NCBI GenBank assembly: GCA_944320415.1
Contig: CALUHJ010000017.1
Location: forward strand, 1 to 64,000
DNA length: 64,000 bases
Direction of reading: 5' to 3'
From: an uncultured Bacteroidales bacterium
GTDB lineage: Bacteria; Bacteroidota; Bacteroidia; Bacteroidales; P3
The notes under the pieces: model-generated
Told to the model about the DNA's origin: nothing
Seen by the model: the letters and a program-made list of their open reading frames with translations, nothing else
Database searches by the model: none
Position numbers and translations under genes: made by a program
Shown here: in pieces, positions 45,328 to 55,113 of the stretch
Layout: the number at the start of each line of letters is the position of its first letter
Position numbering within the stretch: position 1 is the first letter of the stretch

Positions 45328-46284
45328 ATGATTAAAGCTGAAGCCAAACCTTTCATTAAATGGGTAGGAGGGAAAGGACAATTATTGTCGACTTTTGTTG
45401 ATATGTTGCCTGTGAGTTTATCCAAATTGGATGGATTTACATATATGGAACCTTTCATAGGTGGCGGAGCAATGCTTTTTTTTATGCTTAAAACATTTCC
45501 GAATATAGACAAGGCTGTCATAAATGATTTGAATCCAGATTTAATCAAGGCGTACAATATCGTAAAAACACGTCCCGAAGACCTTGTAAGCACACTGAAA
45601 TCAATAGACAAAGAATATTCTGACATAACAAATGACAATGATAGAAAGTATTTTTATTTAACTGTCAGAAAACATTTCAATACAAAAGAGTTGTCAGATG
45701 TTGACAATACTGCATATCTTATCTTTTTAAACAAAACATGTTTCAACGGTCTTTACAGAGTAAATTCCAAGGGCGAATTCAATGTACCTTTCGGCAGATA
45801 TAAAAATCCGAAAATATGTGATGAGTCAACCATTTTCGAGGATAGCAAATTATTGCAGAAAGTTGAAATAATAAATGGAGATTTTGAACAGACAGAAAAA
45901 TTCGTATCCAAAAATACTTTTGTTTATTTTGACCCTCCTTATCGTCCGCTTGACAAGACATCGAGTTTTACTTCTTATTCGAAAGAAATATTCGATGACA
46001 GTGAGCAAATACGGCTCAAAAAATATTTTGACAGATTATCGGATAAACATTGTCTGATAATGTTGAGCAATTCAGACTGTAAAGGGCGAAACAATGACGA
46101 TACGTTCTTTGACGACTTGTACAAAGAGTATAATATTGACAGAGTTTATGCTTCACGTTCAATAAATTCAAATCCGTTGAAACGCGGCAAACTGACGGAA
46201 CTTTTAATCAGAAATTATACAAATATATCCCGTTTCATATATTCGGATTCGAAGGATAAGCAAATTGAATATGCAGCGGTGTAA
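45328..46284 (+). CDS. Type II DNA adenine methylase, Dam/DpnM-like
   Basis: A 318-aa N6-adenine methyltransferase of the alpha (Dam) class. The SAM-binding region is FIKWVGGKGQLL at residues 9-20, and the catalytic DPPY lies in VYFDPPYRPLDKTSS near residue 200. Order and spacing match M.DpnII/MboI-type enzymes, so GATC or a related site is likely. It is the first gene of a three-gene R-M cassette with much lower GC than mutL and gyrA on either side. Confidence 0.85.
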   Translation: MIKAEAKPFIKWVGGKGQLLSTFVDMLPVSLSKLDGFTYMEPFIGGGAMLFFMLKTFPNIDKAVINDLNPDLIKAYNIVKTRPEDLVSTLKSIDKEYSDITNDNDRKYFYLTVRKHFNTKELSDVDNTAYLIFLNKTCFNGLYRVNSKGEFNVPFGRYKNPKICDESTIFEDSKLLQKVEIINGDFEQTEKFVSKNTFVYFDPPYRPLDKTSSFTSYSKEIFDDSEQIRLKKYFDRLSDKHCLIMLSNSDCKGRNNDDTFFDDLYKEYNIDRVYASRSINSNPLKRGKLTELLIRNYTNISRFIYSDSKDKQIEYAAV

Positions 46285-46322
46285 AAGTATAAGATGAATA
46301 ACAACAATTAAATAAAATAGGA

Positions 46323-47096
46323 ATGGCTTCAGACAATTCGTGGAAAAAGATATATGATGATTGTAACATTGGACAGCATGATTTTACAAAAGGTCCGTTT
46401 GTATTGAAAGCAGAACAGATAAAAAAGGCTTGCCAGAATTTTAAAAGCACTGCGGAAAAAGAGGTAAGAATACTTTGCAAGCAAGACAGCAGAGAGTCGA
46501 GACCTCAAATATTTAAGGAGAATAATCTGTTTATTTTACCAAAGCATAATGGAGTTTACTACATAGTGAAAGGTGAAGGATATATTGATATTCCGGATAT
46601 AACTACACCTGTTAAAACCTACAACAGCAAGTTGGATTTTGAACTTAAAAGTTCTGTTGTGGGAAATTCAGAGATGCAGCATTTGGATTACGCATATGCA
46701 AATTCTTTAATTAGAACGTTTATGAATGATCCGTCATTGGTCTTGACAATACGCGGAAGAAAATATACGCCACCATTTTCATTCAAAACGAACGGTGTAT
46801 TGCTTTCAACGGAAAGTGTGCAAACAGAGGTGGATGCCGGATATGAAGGACGAGACAGTATTGTTTTGATTGAAGCAAAGAACTCTATGACCACAAATAC
46901 TATTATCAGACAATTGTATTATCCGTTCAGGCAATGGCAAGAAGCTACCGGCAAAACAGTATATACGGTTTTCTTTGAAAGAAGATGTATTGAAGGAGAA
47001 GAAATCTATTACATGTGGCAATATGAATTTACGGACCCAAACGATTATAACAGTATTCGTCTTGTAAAAACCGACAGATATAGAATTGTCAAATGA
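46323..47096 (+). CDS. Putative type II restriction endonuclease
   Basis: A 257-aa protein between two methylase genes. I do not recognise it as DpnII or MboI. A probable PD-(D/E)xK centre is formed by Asp171 (TEVDAGYEG) and Glu184-Ala-Lys186 in SIVLIEAKNSM, with a following helix NTIIRQLYYPFRQW. The gene context (two adenine methylases, overlapping stop and start with the second) makes endonuclease the natural role. Recognition sequence unknown. Confidence 0.65.
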   Translation: MASDNSWKKIYDDCNIGQHDFTKGPFVLKAEQIKKACQNFKSTAEKEVRILCKQDSRESRPQIFKENNLFILPKHNGVYYIVKGEGYIDIPDITTPVKTYNSKLDFELKSSVVGNSEMQHLDYAYANSLIRTFMNDPSLVLTIRGRKYTPPFSFKTNGVLLSTESVQTEVDAGYEGRDSIVLIEAKNSMTTNTIIRQLYYPFRQWQEATGKTVYTVFFERRCIEGEEIYYMWQYEFTDPNDYNSIRLVKTDRYRIVK

Positions 47097-47920
47097 AACT
47101 TTCTCCTTACTTTAAGTCAGCAGACGGACAATTTGTTTTGTTTCATGGAGACAGTCTTAAACTCTTACAACAGTTTGACTTCAAGTTTGATATGATATTT
47201 GCAGATCCTCCTTATTTTCTATCCAATGGAGGAATAAGTGTTCAGAACGGTAAAATAGTCTGCGTTGACAAAGGAGAATGGGATAAAGGCGGTACAATTG
47301 AATACATAGATGCGTTTAATAGAGAATGGTTAAAATTATGTCGTGACAAGCTAAAGGACAATGGCACTATCTGGGTAAGCGGTACATATCACAACATTTT
47401 TTCTGTTGCCAATCAATTAACGGAATTAGGTTATAAGATATTGAATGTAATTACATGGGTAAAAACAAATCCCCCGCCTAATATATCTTGTCGATATTTT
47501 ACATTCTCTACCGAGTTTGTAATTTGGGCCAGAAAATTACCTAAAGTTGCTCATTATTACAATTATGAGCTGATGAAACGCATAAATGGCAACAAACAAA
47601 TGACGGATGTTTGGCATTTGCCTGCCATATCCCGTTGGGAAAAAAACTGTGGAAAACATCCTACGCAAAAGCCGTTGGCACTTCTTGCGCGTATCATTTT
47701 AGCATCCACATTAAAGGATATGTGGATTTTAGATCCTTTTTCAGGTAGCAGTACAACAGGCATTGCTGCCAATTTATTAAACAGGAAATTTGTTGGCATA
47801 GATAATGACAAAGATTTTTTGACTTTGAGTAAAAGCAGAAAAATAGAAATTGAGAATATTTCTGTACGTTCTCAATTCAAGATGAAAATAAAAGATATTC
47901 ACGTATCAGAACTTATTTGA
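47093..47920 (+). CDS. Type II DNA adenine methylase, DpnA-like
   Basis: A 275-aa N6-adenine methyltransferase of the beta class. The catalytic DPPY comes first (MIFADPPYFLSNGGIS, near residue 40) and the SAM motif late (LDPFSGSSTTGIAA, near residue 220). It resembles DpnA/M2.LlaDCHI, which in DpnII-type systems methylates single-stranded or incoming DNA. Its ATG overlaps the endonuclease stop by four bases. Confidence 0.85.
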   Translation: MKLSPYFKSADGQFVLFHGDSLKLLQQFDFKFDMIFADPPYFLSNGGISVQNGKIVCVDKGEWDKGGTIEYIDAFNREWLKLCRDKLKDNGTIWVSGTYHNIFSVANQLTELGYKILNVITWVKTNPPPNISCRYFTFSTEFVIWARKLPKVAHYYNYELMKRINGNKQMTDVWHLPAISRWEKNCGKHPTQKPLALLARIILASTLKDMWILDPFSGSSTTGIAANLLNRKFVGIDNDKDFLTLSKSRKIEIENISVRSQFKMKIKDIHVSELI

Positions 47921-47979
47921 GTAAGTGAGCAATATTTAAACGGAAGATATTGTTTAAGACTCGTTGTTTTTTCCGTTTT

Positions 47980-48014
47980 TTTCGGCAATCCGAGTTTTTT
48001 TCGTAACTTCGCAG
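47980..48014 (+). promoter_or_regulatory. gyrA promoter region, right repeat of the R-M cassette
   Basis: GGCAATCCGAG, T-tract, CGTAACTTCGCAGG. TAACTTCG (48004-48011) is the probable -7 box of gyrA. The segment is an imperfect copy of 45239-45274. Confidence 0.5.
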
Positions 48015-48050
48015 GTTGATTTTAATGGGTAAAATAAACACTTGCACATA

Positions 48051-50564
48051 ATGGACTTAGAAAACGAAAGAATACACAGGGTGAACATTGAGACTCAAAT
48101 GAAGCAGGCCTATATAGACTATGCGATGAGTGTCATTGTTTCCAGAGCTTTGCCAGATGTAAGAGACGGTTTGAAGCCTGTTCATCGCCGTATATTGTTT
48201 GCCATGGGCGATATGGGCATGACCTACGATAGCAAACACAAGAAATCAGCCAGAATAGTCGGAGAGGTTTTGGGTAAGTACCACCCTCACGGCGACAGTT
48301 CGGTTTATATGGCCATGGTGAGGATGGCGCAATGGTGGTCGATGCGATACACCATGATTGACGGACAGGGAAACTTCGGTTCCATAGACCTTGACCCTCC
48401 TGCAGCAATGCGTTACACCGAGGCAAGGATGTCGAAGATTGCGGACGAGATGTTGGCCGACATAAACAAGGATACTGTTGATTTTGTCAAGAACTTCGAT
48501 GACAGTTTGGACGAACCGGTCGTTCTTCCGGCCAAGCTGCCTTATCTTTTGGTCAACGGAACAAGCGGAATAGCTGTCGGAATGGCCACCAACATGGCGC
48601 CTCACAATCTTTCCGAGGTAATAGACGGCATAGTGGCCTACATAGACGACAGGGATATAGACATTGACGGACTGATGCGTTACATCAAGGCTCCGGACTT
48701 CCCTACGGGCGGCATAATATACGGATACGAAGGGGTGAGGGAGGCTTATCATACCGGCCGCGGACAGATAGTGATAAGGGGCAACGCACACTTCGAACAG
48801 GACAAGCATTCCGACGGGGAGCAGATAGTGGTTACGTCCATTCCTTATCAGGTGTGCAAGTCCGACATGATAAAGCGTCAGGCCGCAATGGTGGAGGAGA
48901 AGAAGATAGAGGGAATATCCAAAATAAAGGATGAGAGCAACAAGGACGGAATAAGGATTGTCTACAAGCTCAAACGCGATGCCATGTCCAATGTGGTGCT
49001 TAACAAGCTCTATCAGTATTCCGAGCTTCAGACCTCTTTTTCAATCAACAACATCGCCTTGGTTAACGGAAAGCCGAAACTGTTGAATCTTAAACAGATA
49101 ATAGAGTGTTTCGTAGATCACAGGAAAGTGGTGGTGGAACGCAGGACAAGGTTTGAATTGAAAAAGGCCGAAGACCGTATGCATATTGTCGAGGGTCTTT
49201 TAAGAGCTTTGGATTTCATAGATGAGATAATAAAGCTGATACGTGCATCGGCTTCGAGTTCGATTGCGAAACAGCAGTTGCAGGAACAGTTCTCGTTCAG
49301 CGAAAGACAGGCTGCCGCCATTGTGGAGATGCGTTTGGGACAGCTTGCCAATCTGGAAGTACAGAAACTCAAAGATGAATATGATAAATTGCTTGCCTTA
49401 ATAAACCGTTGCAAAGAAATATTGTCTAACGAGAGTGTTTTGATGGAGGTTGTAAAGCAGGAGCTTCTGGAGGTCAAGGAGAAATACGGAGACAAAAGGC
49501 TTTCGACCATAGAATACTCCTCGTCGGACTTCAGGATAGAGGACATGATAGCCAACGAGGAGATAGTCGTTTCCATATCCCACATGGGCTACATAAAGCG
49601 TACACCTTTGGCCGAGTACAGAGTTCAGAACAGGGGAGGAAAAGGCAGCAGGGGAGGAGCCTTGAGAGACGAGGACTTCATAGAACACATATACACCGCA
49701 TCAATGCACGATTATGTTCTGTTCTTTACCGAAAAAGGCAAGTGCTATTGGCTCAGAGCGTTTGAGATACCCGAAGGAACAAAGACCACCAAGGGCAGGA
49801 TGATAAAGAATATCCTCAACATAGAGGACGGAGACTCGATAAAGGCCTACGTAAACACAAAAGACCTCAGGGACAAGGAATATGTGGAGAACAACTACAT
49901 AGTAATGTGTACCAAGAAAGGTCAGATAAAGAAAACATCCCTCGAGGCGTATTCGCATCCTCGTACGAAGGGAATAATAGCTTTTGGAATAAAGGATGGC
50001 GATGAACTTTTGGCGGCAAGGCTTACAAGCGGCAACGACGAGATATTGCTGGCTTCTCGCTGCGGAAAGAGCATACGTTTCAACGAAAGCACCGTCAGGG
50101 CGATGGGAAGAGGCGCGGCAGGAGTAAGGGCCATGACTTTGGCAGGGGAGAAGGACGAAGTGGTAGGAATGGTTGTGGCAAACGCCCAAAGCGATGTTCT
50201 TGTCGTATCGGAGAACGGTTACGGCAAACGTTCCAAACTGGAGGAATACAGAATAACCAACAGAGGAGCAAAAGGCGTAAAGACATTGAACATAACCGAA
50301 AAGACGGGTGATTTGATAGCGATAGCGGATGTGAGCGACCAGGACGACCTTATGATAATGAACCGTTCGGGTCTGACGATACGGATGCATGTTGCGGACT
50401 TGAGAACATTGGGAAGAGCGACACAGGGTGTCAAACTGATAGACATAAAGGCCAACGACGCCATAGCTTCCATTGCAAGGATAAGCCGCGAGGAGGAAGA
50501 GGAAACGGCGGAAACTGAAACGGATAATGCAGAATCGGGTAATGAACAACAAACAATAGAATAA
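48051..50564 (+). CDS. gyrA: DNA gyrase subunit A
   Basis: An 837-aa subunit. The ATG at 48051 ([12 protein letters not shown]) is used rather than an upstream TTG. The catalytic Tyr122 lies in [10 protein letters not shown]. The quinolone region [17 protein letters not shown] keeps Ser83 and has Met at the place of E. coli Asp87. The C-terminal pinwheel has the GyrA box region [10 protein letters not shown], and the tail is acidic ([16 protein letters not shown]). The stop overlaps the ATG of the TPR gene by one base. Confidence 0.97.
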   Translation: MDLENERIHRVNIETQMKQAYIDYAMSVIVSRALPDVRDGLKPVHRRILFAMGDMGMTYDSKHKKSARIVGEVLGKYHPHGDSSVYMAMVRMAQWWSMRYTMIDGQGNFGSIDLDPPAAMRYTEARMSKIADEMLADINKDTVDFVKNFDDSLDEPVVLPAKLPYLLVNGTSGIAVGMATNMAPHNLSEVIDGIVAYIDDRDIDIDGLMRYIKAPDFPTGGIIYGYEGVREAYHTGRGQIVIRGNAHFEQDKHSDGEQIVVTSIPYQVCKSDMIKRQAAMVEEKKIEGISKIKDESNKDGIRIVYKLKRDAMSNVVLNKLYQYSELQTSFSINNIALVNGKPKLLNLKQIIECFVDHRKVVVERRTRFELKKAEDRMHIVEGLLRALDFIDEIIKLIRASASSSIAKQQLQEQFSFSERQAAAIVEMRLGQLANLEVQKLKDEYDKLLALINRCKEILSNESVLMEVVKQELLEVKEKYGDKRLSTIEYSSSDFRIEDMIANEEIVVSISHMGYIKRTPLAEYRVQNRGGKGSRGGALRDEDFIEHIYTASMHDYVLFFTEKGKCYWLRAFEIPEGTKTTKGRMIKNILNIEDGDSIKAYVNTKDLRDKEYVENNYIVMCTKKGQIKKTSLEAYSHPRTKGIIAFGIKDGDELLAARLTSGNDEILLASRCGKSIRFNESTVRAMGRGAAGVRAMTLAGEKDEVVGMVVANAQSDVLVVSENGYGKRSKLEEYRITNRGAKGVKTLNITEKTGDLIAIADVSDQDDLMIMNRSGLTIRMHVADLRTLGRATQGVKLIDIKANDAIASIARISREEEEETAETETDNAESGNEQQTIE

Positions 50565-51766
50565 TGATGAAGAAAAGTTTAGTATCGGCAGCCTTGTTGC
50601 TTATGGCTGCGGGGTCTTTTGCACAAACGATGAAAGTGCAAAGCGCCTATTCGGACATGAAGAACGACAGGCTTAGAAACGCGATGGAAAACATTGAGGA
50701 GGCTTGTGTTCACGAAAAGACAAAGGACGATGCCAAGACATGGCATTATGCAGGTCTTATCTACGCCAAGTTTGTCGAACTCTCACAGTCAACAAACGAA
50801 GATGACCAGAAACTGCTCAAGAAACAGAAAGTAAAGGTGCCTATCAATGAATTGGCAGACAAGGCGCAGAACGCCCTTATCAAGTCAATAGAAATAGAAA
50901 AGGCAAACAAGACAAACGAATACATAACCGTATCCAACGGAGCTTTGATGGTCATTGCCGGATACCAGTTGCAGAGAGCGATAGACGTATTCAACGAAGG
51001 CAAGTATCAGGAGAGCATTCCTTTGCTTGAAAAAACCCTTCAGGCCGCAAACGTATGCCAGTACAAGGAAGTAATCGAAAGGACAAAGCTGATAATGGCC
51101 ATGGCGTATGATGCAACAAACCAGAAGGACAAGGCTGCGGAACTGTACAGGGAATTGGTAAAGGGCAATACAAAGGAAAGAGAGGCTTACATAAACCTTT
51201 TCGTCTACAATCAGCAGGCAAAGGAAATGGACAAGGCCATAAACGTATTGAAAAAAGGCGTGAAGGTTTTGTCGAAGGACACTCAGTTGAAGGCATTGCT
51301 CGCAAGCTCATACATAAGTGCGGGAAACAATGCCGAGGCTGAAAAACTGATACAGGAAATATTGGCTTTGGGTGCGGACAATCCAGACAACCTTAACTAT
51401 GTGGGAGGAATCTACCGCGATGCGGGCGATATGGCAAAAGCTGAAGAGTATTACAACAAGTCATTAAGCCTGAAGGCAGACCAGACGGATGCATATTTCG
51501 GATTGGCTTCGACTTATTTCAACAAGGGAATAGATCTTTTGAAAGAAGCTGAGAAAGTTCCTTTGGAAGATGAAACCGGTCTGTACGACAAGATGAAGAA
51601 CGAAGCGTTTGAATACTTCAAAAAAGCAATTCCGAACTACAACAAGGTTTTGGAGAAAAAACCAAAGGATTTCCAGACTTTGAAATCATTGAGAAATATT
51701 TATTCGTTGCTCAACATGAAAGAAGAATATCAGAAGATAGATGCCATGTTGAACGCAAAGAACTAA
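50564..51766 (+). CDS. Exported tetratricopeptide-repeat protein
   Basis: A 400-aa protein with a signal peptide ([20 protein letters not shown]) and several TPR units across residues 130-390 (for example AKAEEYYNKSLSLKADQTDA and KLIQEILALGADNPDNL). It is coupled to gyrA by TAATG. A TPR gene in this position is common in Bacteroidota. Periplasmic scaffold role inferred; partner unknown. Confidence 0.82.
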   Translation: MMKKSLVSAALLLMAAGSFAQTMKVQSAYSDMKNDRLRNAMENIEEACVHEKTKDDAKTWHYAGLIYAKFVELSQSTNEDDQKLLKKQKVKVPINELADKAQNALIKSIEIEKANKTNEYITVSNGALMVIAGYQLQRAIDVFNEGKYQESIPLLEKTLQAANVCQYKEVIERTKLIMAMAYDATNQKDKAAELYRELVKGNTKEREAYINLFVYNQQAKEMDKAINVLKKGVKVLSKDTQLKALLASSYISAGNNAEAEKLIQEILALGADNPDNLNYVGGIYRDAGDMAKAEEYYNKSLSLKADQTDAYFGLASTYFNKGIDLLKEAEKVPLEDETGLYDKMKNEAFEYFKKAIPNYNKVLEKKPKDFQTLKSLRNIYSLLNMKEEYQKIDAMLNAKN

Positions 51767-51770
51767 ACAA

Positions 51771-51807
51771 AAAGAAGAGGGTCCGCAAAAGGATTCTCTT
51801 CTTTTTT
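51771..51807 (+). terminator. Terminator of the gyrA operon
   Basis: AAGAAGAGGGTCC and GGATTCTCTTCTT form a stem with a short loop, followed by a T run (to 51807). Confidence 0.65.
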
Positions 51808-51911
51808 CATTCACTTCTACTTTACATAATAGATATTATGTTCCATTTTTGTAAGAGCGGATTTTTACGCGTTTTCAAGAATTTTCCTGGCGGTTTTTCA
51901 CCGACGAATTC

Positions 51912-51936
51912 AGAAAAGATAAAAACGGATTCAGAA
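51912..51936. repeat. Tandem TTCAGAAAAGA motif
   Basis: ATTCAGAAAAGAT occurs twice within 33 bases here (51909-51941), followed by a T run and TTTCAGAAAAC. The region 51807-52006 holds no gene. Related motifs lie at 19221-19250 and 45134-45167. Confidence 0.4.
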
Positions 51937-52006
51937 AAGATTTTTTTTGTTTCAGAAAACAATCACACAAAAACGCATAGAAGTTTTCAAAGGATATTTC
52001 CGATAT

Positions 52007-54121
52007 TCAGGATTTTGTCCTTACGATTTCCAGTATTTCTTCAGCGTATTTCTCCACGGTTTTCGGACCGATTCCCTTAAGCGTCTGCAAATTTTCAATT
52101 CTCGTCGGCTTAAACCTTATGATACTGTCGAATCCCTGACGGCTTATAACCGTATATGCCGGCACGTTCAGTTCTTCGGCTTTTTTCCTGCGCCATGACT
52201 TCAAAGCCTCGTACAGGTCATCCATCACAAGTTCATCACTTTGCTTTGCCTCATTCTTTTTACGGGTCTTCATATAGGCCTCCAATGACTTCAATGGCAT
52301 GTCGTCACCATAGGCATACAGACTGCTTCTGTAATTTATCAGTGCATTGAAATCAAACTTCCGCTCCTTTAGATAAGTTAAAATTCTATGTTTTATTTCC
52401 GTTTCCTTTGCCAGGGCCATAGCCGACTGTTCCACCTCTTCCTTTTGTTCGTCCTCCTGCAATGAGGCATTGTCCACAATATAGAGCAGTTCGAATATCT
52501 TTTCCGTTTTGTCTGTGAAATATGCGGCAGCCTTAAGGCTTCTCTCCAAAAGACGCTTCGTTGTCTTTTCCATTGAAAATCTTTGCCTTATCTGCCCTAT
52601 CTCCCTTAGGAACCTCTCTCCCACCCCGCATATCTCCAGAAGGGATTCCTCGGCCAGTATCTTTATCCTTTCGGCCGCCTCCGCGTCCTGCCTCTTTATG
52701 CACGACCCGTTGACCTGAAGGATTACATGCAATGCGTAGGACAACGGACGGAAGTCGAATATCTGTTCAAAGACCCTGAACACATAGGCATAATTGTCCT
52801 CCCTGAAAGTGTTCTCATCGGGAGAGGATGCAAGCTGCCGGTATGAAAAGTCGCTGACCTTTTCATCCGTCATCACAGCATAAGGGTTGAACCTCTCGCA
52901 CAGCACCACCCCTTCAAGGCTGCGGCAACGGCTCAACGCAACGTAAAACTGTCCGTGAGTGAAGGCGCGGTTGGCATCTATTATCACCCTGTCGAAGGTA
53001 AGTCCCTGACTTTTGTGTACGGTTATGGCCCATGCCAGCTTGAGAGGAAACTGCAGGAAGGTGCCTATCGTTTCACTTCTTATCTCCCTTGTCTTTCTGT
53101 CAAGGGTATAACGGCAGTTTTCCCAAAGATGTCTTTTGACGCTCACCACGTTTCCGCCATCTTCCATCCTTACCCTAACCTCTTCATCGTCCAGACTATC
53201 CACCCTGCCTATCGAACCGTTGTAATAACGCCTTGGACTCGAGTCACAGTCATTGGCAATGAAGATGACCTGCGCACCCTGTTTCAATACGAGTCGCTCG
53301 GCATTGGGATACATGTTTTCCGGAAAGTTGCGTTCTATTTCGGCACGATATACGTATTCCTCCAGCTCTATTTCCTTCAGCTTTTCCTCGTTTATCTTTC
53401 CCGCCTGGGAGTTGTGCGTACACAAGACCACCACGCCCTCCTTCTGATTGGCGAGAGCATCCGGTTCATACCTTGCATTAAGTCTTTCTATCAGTTCTTC
53501 ATTCAGATTGTTCACCCTTATCCTGTTGAGCATCTCGACAAACAAGGGGCTTGTCTGCCTGTATATCCTTTCGAGGCTTATGGTTCGGAAAAGGGATTGT
53601 GCGAAAGCCCTGCTCGAAAAGAAATAAGGTGTGTCGTATTCCGTTTTCAGCACTTCATACTCCTCACCCTGAACAACGGGAGGCAGCTGGCTCAAGTCGC
53701 CAATAAGCAACATCTGCACTCCTCCGAAAGGTCTGTCCCTGAATTTTGGTCGCACCTGCCTCAATATGTCGTCTATATGGTCCAGAATGTCGGCACGCAT
53801 CATCGAGGCCTCGTCTATTATTATCAGTTCGAGACTTCTTATAAGGTTAAGCCTTTCCTTTCGATAACTTATCCTTTCGGAGGCATATCCGGGCAGATAG
53901 GGCGCAAACGAAAACTGGAAAAAGGAATGGATTGTCGTCCCTTCGGCATTAAGAGCCGCTATTCCGGTCGGGGCGAGCACCACTCTGCGCTTGTGCGTTG
54001 TGGCCGCAATATGTCTCAAAAAGGTTGTCTTTCCCGTACCGGCCTTACCGGTAAGGAATATGTTGGTGTCGGTCTGGTTGACATACTTTTCCGCAAGACG
54101 CAATTCGGGATTCGATTCCAT
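52007..54121 (-). CDS. Pif1/RecD2-like DNA helicase with C-terminal HRDC domain
   Basis: A 704-aa superfamily 1B helicase. Walker A GKAGTGKTTFLRH at residues 25-37, Walker B IIIDEASMMRADIL, QMLLIGDLSQLPPV, and the C-terminal RecA motif LAWAITVHKSQGLTFDRVII with YVALSRCRS. Residues about 620-704 form an HRDC-like domain ending in a helix-hairpin-helix (LQTLKGIGPKTVEKYAEEIL). It probably unwinds DNA with 5'-3' polarity in repair or replication. A 706-codon open frame lies antisense to it and to the transketolase gene; I consider that spurious. Confidence 0.9.
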   Translation of the reverse strand: MESNPELRLAEKYVNQTDTNIFLTGKAGTGKTTFLRHIAATTHKRRVVLAPTGIAALNAEGTTIHSFFQFSFAPYLPGYASERISYRKERLNLIRSLELIIIDEASMMRADILDHIDDILRQVRPKFRDRPFGGVQMLLIGDLSQLPPVVQGEEYEVLKTEYDTPYFFSSRAFAQSLFRTISLERIYRQTSPLFVEMLNRIRVNNLNEELIERLNARYEPDALANQKEGVVVLCTHNSQAGKINEEKLKEIELEEYVYRAEIERNFPENMYPNAERLVLKQGAQVIFIANDCDSSPRRYYNGSIGRVDSLDDEEVRVRMEDGGNVVSVKRHLWENCRYTLDRKTREIRSETIGTFLQFPLKLAWAITVHKSQGLTFDRVIIDANRAFTHGQFYVALSRCRSLEGVVLCERFNPYAVMTDEKVSDFSYRQLASSPDENTFREDNYAYVFRVFEQIFDFRPLSYALHVILQVNGSCIKRQDAEAAERIKILAEESLLEICGVGERFLREIGQIRQRFSMEKTTKRLLERSLKAAAYFTDKTEKIFELLYIVDNASLQEDEQKEEVEQSAMALAKETEIKHRILTYLKERKFDFNALINYRSSLYAYGDDMPLKSLEAYMKTRKKNEAKQSDELVMDDLYEALKSWRRKKAEELNVPAYTVISRQGFDSIIRFKPTRIENLQTLKGIGPKTVEKYAEEILEIVRTKS

Positions 54122-54136
54122 CCGTACGGAAATGGA

Positions 54137-55093
54137 TTACTTCTTTCTCGATATGGCTTTTTTTGCGGCAGCGGCTATGTTTTCCGCCTTAAGGTTGTAT
54201 CTGACCATCAGTTCGTCAGGTTTGCCGCTTTGGCCGAATTCATCATCCACACCTATGAACTCCATCGGTACAGGTTCGTTTCTTACCAACAACTGCGCAA
54301 TGCTTTCGTTCAATCCGCCGTTGAACTGATGTTCTTCGCAGCCAACGACACAGCCCGTCTTTCTTGCAGAACGCAATATGGCCTCACCGTCCAAAGGCTT
54401 TATGGTATGTATGTCAATCACTTCGGCCGATATGCCTTCCTTTTCCAAAAGTCTTGCTGCCTCAAGCGCTTCCCATACCAGATGTCCCGTTGCCACAAGG
54501 CTTACATCCTTTCCCTCGCTGAGCAAAAGGGCCTTGCCTATTTCGAACGGCATGTCCTCCGGGATGAACACCGGAACGCTCGGACGACCGAAACGTATGT
54601 AAACCGGTCCCATGTATTCCGCTGCCGCAATGGTTGCAGCCTTTGTCTGGTTGTAGTCGCAAGGATTGAGCACTACCATGTTGGGCAACATCTTCATAAG
54701 ACCTATGTCTTCCAATATCTGATGTGTCGCTCCGTCCTCGCCGAGGGTAACTCCAGCATGAGAGCCGGCTATCTTGACGTTTGTGTCAGAATAGGCCACT
54801 GCCTGACGTATCTGGTCATAAACCCTTCCGGTGGAAAAGGCCGCAAAGCTCCCCGCAAATGCAACCTTGCCGCTCAGAGCCAGTCCTGCGGCTATGCCTA
54901 TCATGTCGGCCTCCGCTATGCCGCACTGTATAGTCCTGTCGGGAAATTCCTTGTAAAACGAGTCCATTTTCACCGAACCGATAAGGTCGGCGCACAAGGC
55001 AACGACATTCTTGTTTCGTCTGCCCGCTTCCAAAAGTCCTGCTCCGAATCCCGAACGGGTATCCTTTTTGCCTAAGAGTTGATATTCTTTCAT
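54137..55093 (-). CDS. Transketolase, C-terminal subunit
   Basis: A 318-aa protein corresponding to the pyrimidine-binding and C-terminal domains of transketolase (GIAEADMIGIAAGLALSG with the cofactor-contacting Glu; GSHAGVTLGEDGATHQ; VVGCEEHQFNGG). It forms an enzyme with the N-terminal subunit encoded at 56550-57395. The two halves are separated here by a VWA gene. Confidence 0.93.
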   Translation of the reverse strand: MKEYQLLGKKDTRSGFGAGLLEAGRRNKNVVALCADLIGSVKMDSFYKEFPDRTIQCGIAEADMIGIAAGLALSGKVAFAGSFAAFSTGRVYDQIRQAVAYSDTNVKIAGSHAGVTLGEDGATHQILEDIGLMKMLPNMVVLNPCDYNQTKAATIAAAEYMGPVYIRFGRPSVPVFIPEDMPFEIGKALLLSEGKDVSLVATGHLVWEALEAARLLEKEGISAEVIDIHTIKPLDGEAILRSARKTGCVVGCEEHQFNGGLNESIAQLLVRNEPVPMEFIGVDDEFGQSGKPDELMVRYNLKAENIAAAAKKAISRKK

Positions 55094-55113
55094 AGTATAT
55101 GGTTTTCTTTGTT

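Noticed and set aside
52955..55075. 706-codon open frame on the plus strand
   Set aside because: It is antisense to the helicase and the transketolase subunit, both with clear motifs. Its composition (rich in Cys, Tyr, His) is that of a reverse-frame artefact.
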